Both the position numbers and the translations under genes were made by a program. The notes beneath the pieces are model-generated. The model saw only the letters and a program-made list of their open reading frames with translations. It was not told the origin of the DNA and searched no databases. This document shows positions 6,180 to 8,086 of a stretch of DNA of 8,086 nt, in pieces. This DNA is from an uncultured Comamonadaceae bacterium (lineage in GTDB: Bacteria > Pseudomonadota > Gammaproteobacteria > Burkholderiales > Burkholderiaceae_C): the NCBI GenBank assembly GCA_937871735.1, contig CALMOI010000279.1, positions 1-8,086 of the forward strand, in the 5' to 3' direction. Numbering within the stretch: the first letter of the stretch is position 1; every line of letters starts with the position of its first letter.

Positions 6180-6212
6180 GAGCCGCAAACCATTCCACCC
6201 GGAGACACCGCC

Positions 6213-8086
6213 ATGACTCAACTGTCCGCCGACTACCAAGCGCTCACCCAGTACCGCCCGAAGCACAAAGTGCGCTTCGTCACCGCTGCCAGTTTGTTTG
6301 ACGGGCACGATGCCGCCATCAACATCATGCGGCGCATTTTGCAAGGCATGGGCGCGGAGGTGATTCACCTCGGCCACAACCGCTCGGTCGATGAAGTGGT
6401 CACGGCGGCGCTGCAAGAAGACGTGCAAGGCATTGCCGTCAGCAGCTACCAAGGCGGGCACAACGAGTATTTCAGCTACATGGTCGATCTGCTCCAAGCC
6501 CGAGGCGGCTCACAGATCAAGGTCTTTGGCGGCGGCGGCGGCGTGATCGTGCCGGAAGAAATCAGCGCCTTGGCCGCACGCGGCGTGCGCATCTACAGCC
6601 CCGAAGACGGCCAGCGCATGGGCCTGCAAGGCATGATCGGGGAGATGATGATGCGCTGCGACCAAAGTTTGGTCGCCCACGCGCCCACCACGCTCGCCGC
6701 CATTCAAGGCCAAACCGAAGCCGCTTGGCGCAGTCTGGCGCAGCTGATCACCGCCCTGGAAAACGAAGCCGCTGACCCGGCCTTGGTGACCAGCGTGCGC
6801 GAAGCCGCCGCAGCCAGCCGCACGCCAGTGATCGGCATCACCGGCACGGGCGGCGCAGGCAAATCCAGCCTGACCGACGAGCTGATCCGCCGCTTCCGCC
6901 TCGATCAAGACGACCAACTGCGCATTGCCGTGATCAGCATCGACCCATCGCGCCGCAAGAGCGGCGGCGCGCTGCTGGGCGACCGCATCCGCATGAACGC
7001 GATTGCGCCGTGGCAACAAGGCGCACGGGTTTTCATGCGCAGCTTGGCCACCCGCGACACCGGCAGCGAAATCTCTGCCGCGCTGCCCGACGTGGTGGCC
7101 GCTGCCAAAGCCGCCGGGTTTGATTTGGTGATTGTGGAAACCTCAGGCATCGGCCAAGGCGACGCGGCCATCGTGCCGCATGTGGATGTCCCGATGTACG
7201 TCATGACGCCCGAGTTCGGCGCAGCCAGCCAGCTCGAAAAAATCGACATGCTGGACTTTGCCGAGTTCGTCGCCATCAACAAGTTTGACCGCAAGGGCGC
7301 GCTGGATGCGCTGCGCGACGTGGCCAAGCAAGTGCAGCGCAACCGCGAAGCTTTTACCGTCATGCCCGACGCCATGCCTGTGTTCGGCACGATGGCCAGC
7401 CGCTTCAACGACGACGGCGTGACCGCGCTCTACCAAGCCCTGAAAGCGCGCTTGATCGCCCACGGCTTGCCGCTGGCTGCGGGCCGTTTGCCGCTGGTGG
7501 CCACGCGCCACAGCACGCATCAAACCCCCATCGTGCCGCCAGCGCGCACCCGCTATCTGGCCGAGATTGCCGACACCGTGCGCGGCTACAAGGCCCGCGC
7601 CCGTGCCCAAGCCCGCTTGGCGCGCGAGGTGCAGCAACTGCGCGCCTCCAGCCAGATGCTGGCCCAAGCGGCGGCTTGCGGCTGCGAACCCCTGCCCGGT
7701 GCCGACGCCACCACCACCTTGCTGAACTTGGCCGACGAGCGCGAAGGCCGCCTGAACCCCGACGCCAAAAAGCTGCTGACCCAGTGGCCTGCGATGGTGC
7801 AGGCCTACGCCGGCAAGGAATACGTGGTCAAGATCCGCGACAAAGAAATCCGCACCGCGCTGACCCACACCACCCTGAGCGGCAACACCATCCGCAAAGT
7901 GGCCCTGCCGCAGTACGAAGACCACGGCGAAATCCTGAAGTGGCTGATGCTGGACAACGTGCCCGGCTCCTTCCCCTACACCGCTGGCACCTTTGCCTTC
8001 AAACGCGAGGGCGAAGACCCGACCCGCATGTTCGCGGGCGAAGGCGCCGCCTTACGCACCAAACGCAGCTTTAACACGGTGAGCGA
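6213..8086 (+). CDS. icmF: fused isobutyryl-CoA mutase/GTPase chaperone IcmF (partial, 5' part)
   Basis: IcmF interconverts isobutyryl-CoA and n-butyryl-CoA with coenzyme B12 and carries its own G-protein chaperone. It links branched-chain and straight-chain acyl-CoA use. The open frame runs from ATG 6213 to the window edge: 624 complete codons of about 1,090 usual for the family. Residues about 18-150 are the B12-binding domain, with D30-G-H32 around the cobalt-ligand histidine, and GGGGG at 106-110. Residues about 205-415 are the MeaB-like GTPase: Walker A G211-x4-G216-K217-S218, D244-P-S246, the ETSGIGQGD switch region at 309-317, and N356-K-F-D359 for guanine recognition. An Arg/Ala-rich linker follows. 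The mutase barrel begins near 565 with PYTAG at 588-592, TFAFKR and RMFAGEG. The start is fixed by GGAGA, 7 nt upstream. The gene continues past the right edge; no frameshift is seen. It diverges from an AraC-family gene. Confidence 0.96.
   Translation, partial: MTQLSADYQALTQYRPKHKVRFVTAASLFDGHDAAINIMRRILQGMGAEVIHLGHNRSVDEVVTAALQEDVQGIAVSSYQGGHNEYFSYMVDLLQARGGSQIKVFGGGGGVIVPEEISALAARGVRIYSPEDGQRMGLQGMIGEMMMRCDQSLVAHAPTTLAAIQGQTEAAWRSLAQLITALENEAADPALVTSVREAAAASRTPVIGITGTGGAGKSSLTDELIRRFRLDQDDQLRIAVISIDPSRRKSGGALLGDRIRMNAIAPWQQGARVFMRSLATRDTGSEISAALPDVVAAAKAAGFDLVIVETSGIGQGDAAIVPHVDVPMYVMTPEFGAASQLEKIDMLDFAEFVAINKFDRKGALDALRDVAKQVQRNREAFTVMPDAMPVFGTMASRFNDDGVTALYQALKARLIAHGLPLAAGRLPLVATRHSTHQTPIVPPARTRYLAEIADTVRGYKARARAQARLAREVQQLRASSQMLAQAAACGCEPLPGADATTTLLNLADEREGRLNPDAKKLLTQWPAMVQAYAGKEYVVKIRDKEIRTALTHTTLSGNTIRKVALPQYEDHGEILKWLMLDNVPGSFPYTAGTFAFKREGEDPTRMFAGEGAALRTKRSFNTVS

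Noticed and set aside
7143..7925. Open frame of 260 codons on the minus strand within icmF, plus other antisense frames from 6126 onward
   Set aside because: They are shadows of the continuous icmF frame, whose GTPase and B12 motifs are unambiguous.

Overview
This 8,086-base window is GC-rich. Its gene content and codon use suggest a betaproteobacterial chromosome, most likely Burkholderiales (Comamonadaceae-like). That placement is an inference from gene families and overall style, because no rRNA or other marker gene is present. There are no signs of mobile DNA, CRISPR repeats, tRNA or rRNA. It reads as ordinary chromosome holding several small regulator-plus-target units.

Layout from left to right. 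A strong rho-independent terminator (24-58) closes an upstream + strand unit of which at most seven codons are visible. A minus-strand gene for a small protein with two membrane segments (58-516) diverges from a LysR-type regulator (649-1614). The 132-bp gap between them holds two good sigma70-type promoters that face away from each other and overlap at their -10 boxes. An interrupted dyad containing a LysR-style T-N11-A box overlaps one of them. Next on the + strand come a universal stress protein (1638-2033), a metallophosphoesterase 2 nt further on (2036-2893) and a second universal stress protein (2983-3405).

Converging on these from the right is a minus-strand unit: an AraC-family regulator (5017-6060) followed 45 nt later by a Tat-exported PhoD-like alkaline phosphatase/phosphodiesterase (3418-4971). 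Divergent from the AraC gene, and running off the right edge, is icmF (6213 to beyond 8086). It encodes the fused B12-dependent isobutyryl-CoA mutase with its built-in G-protein chaperone. About 624 of the roughly 1,090 residues usual for the family are visible: the B12-binding domain, the complete GTPase domain, the linker and the start of the mutase barrel.

How the genes may work together. The LysR protein probably controls itself and the divergent membrane protein. The two universal stress proteins and the phosphoesterase look like a stress or nucleotide-related cluster. The AraC protein is placed to control icmF, phoD or both. A promoter-like element of the form TA-N-A-(A/C)-T-G-N-N-CCGCA recurs before both stress-protein genes and before icmF. 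At the first stress-protein gene it predicts a leaderless mRNA. I found no clearly new multi-gene system. The most interesting signals are regulatory: the overlapping divergent promoters, the recurring promoter element, and the icmF/araC/phoD arrangement.
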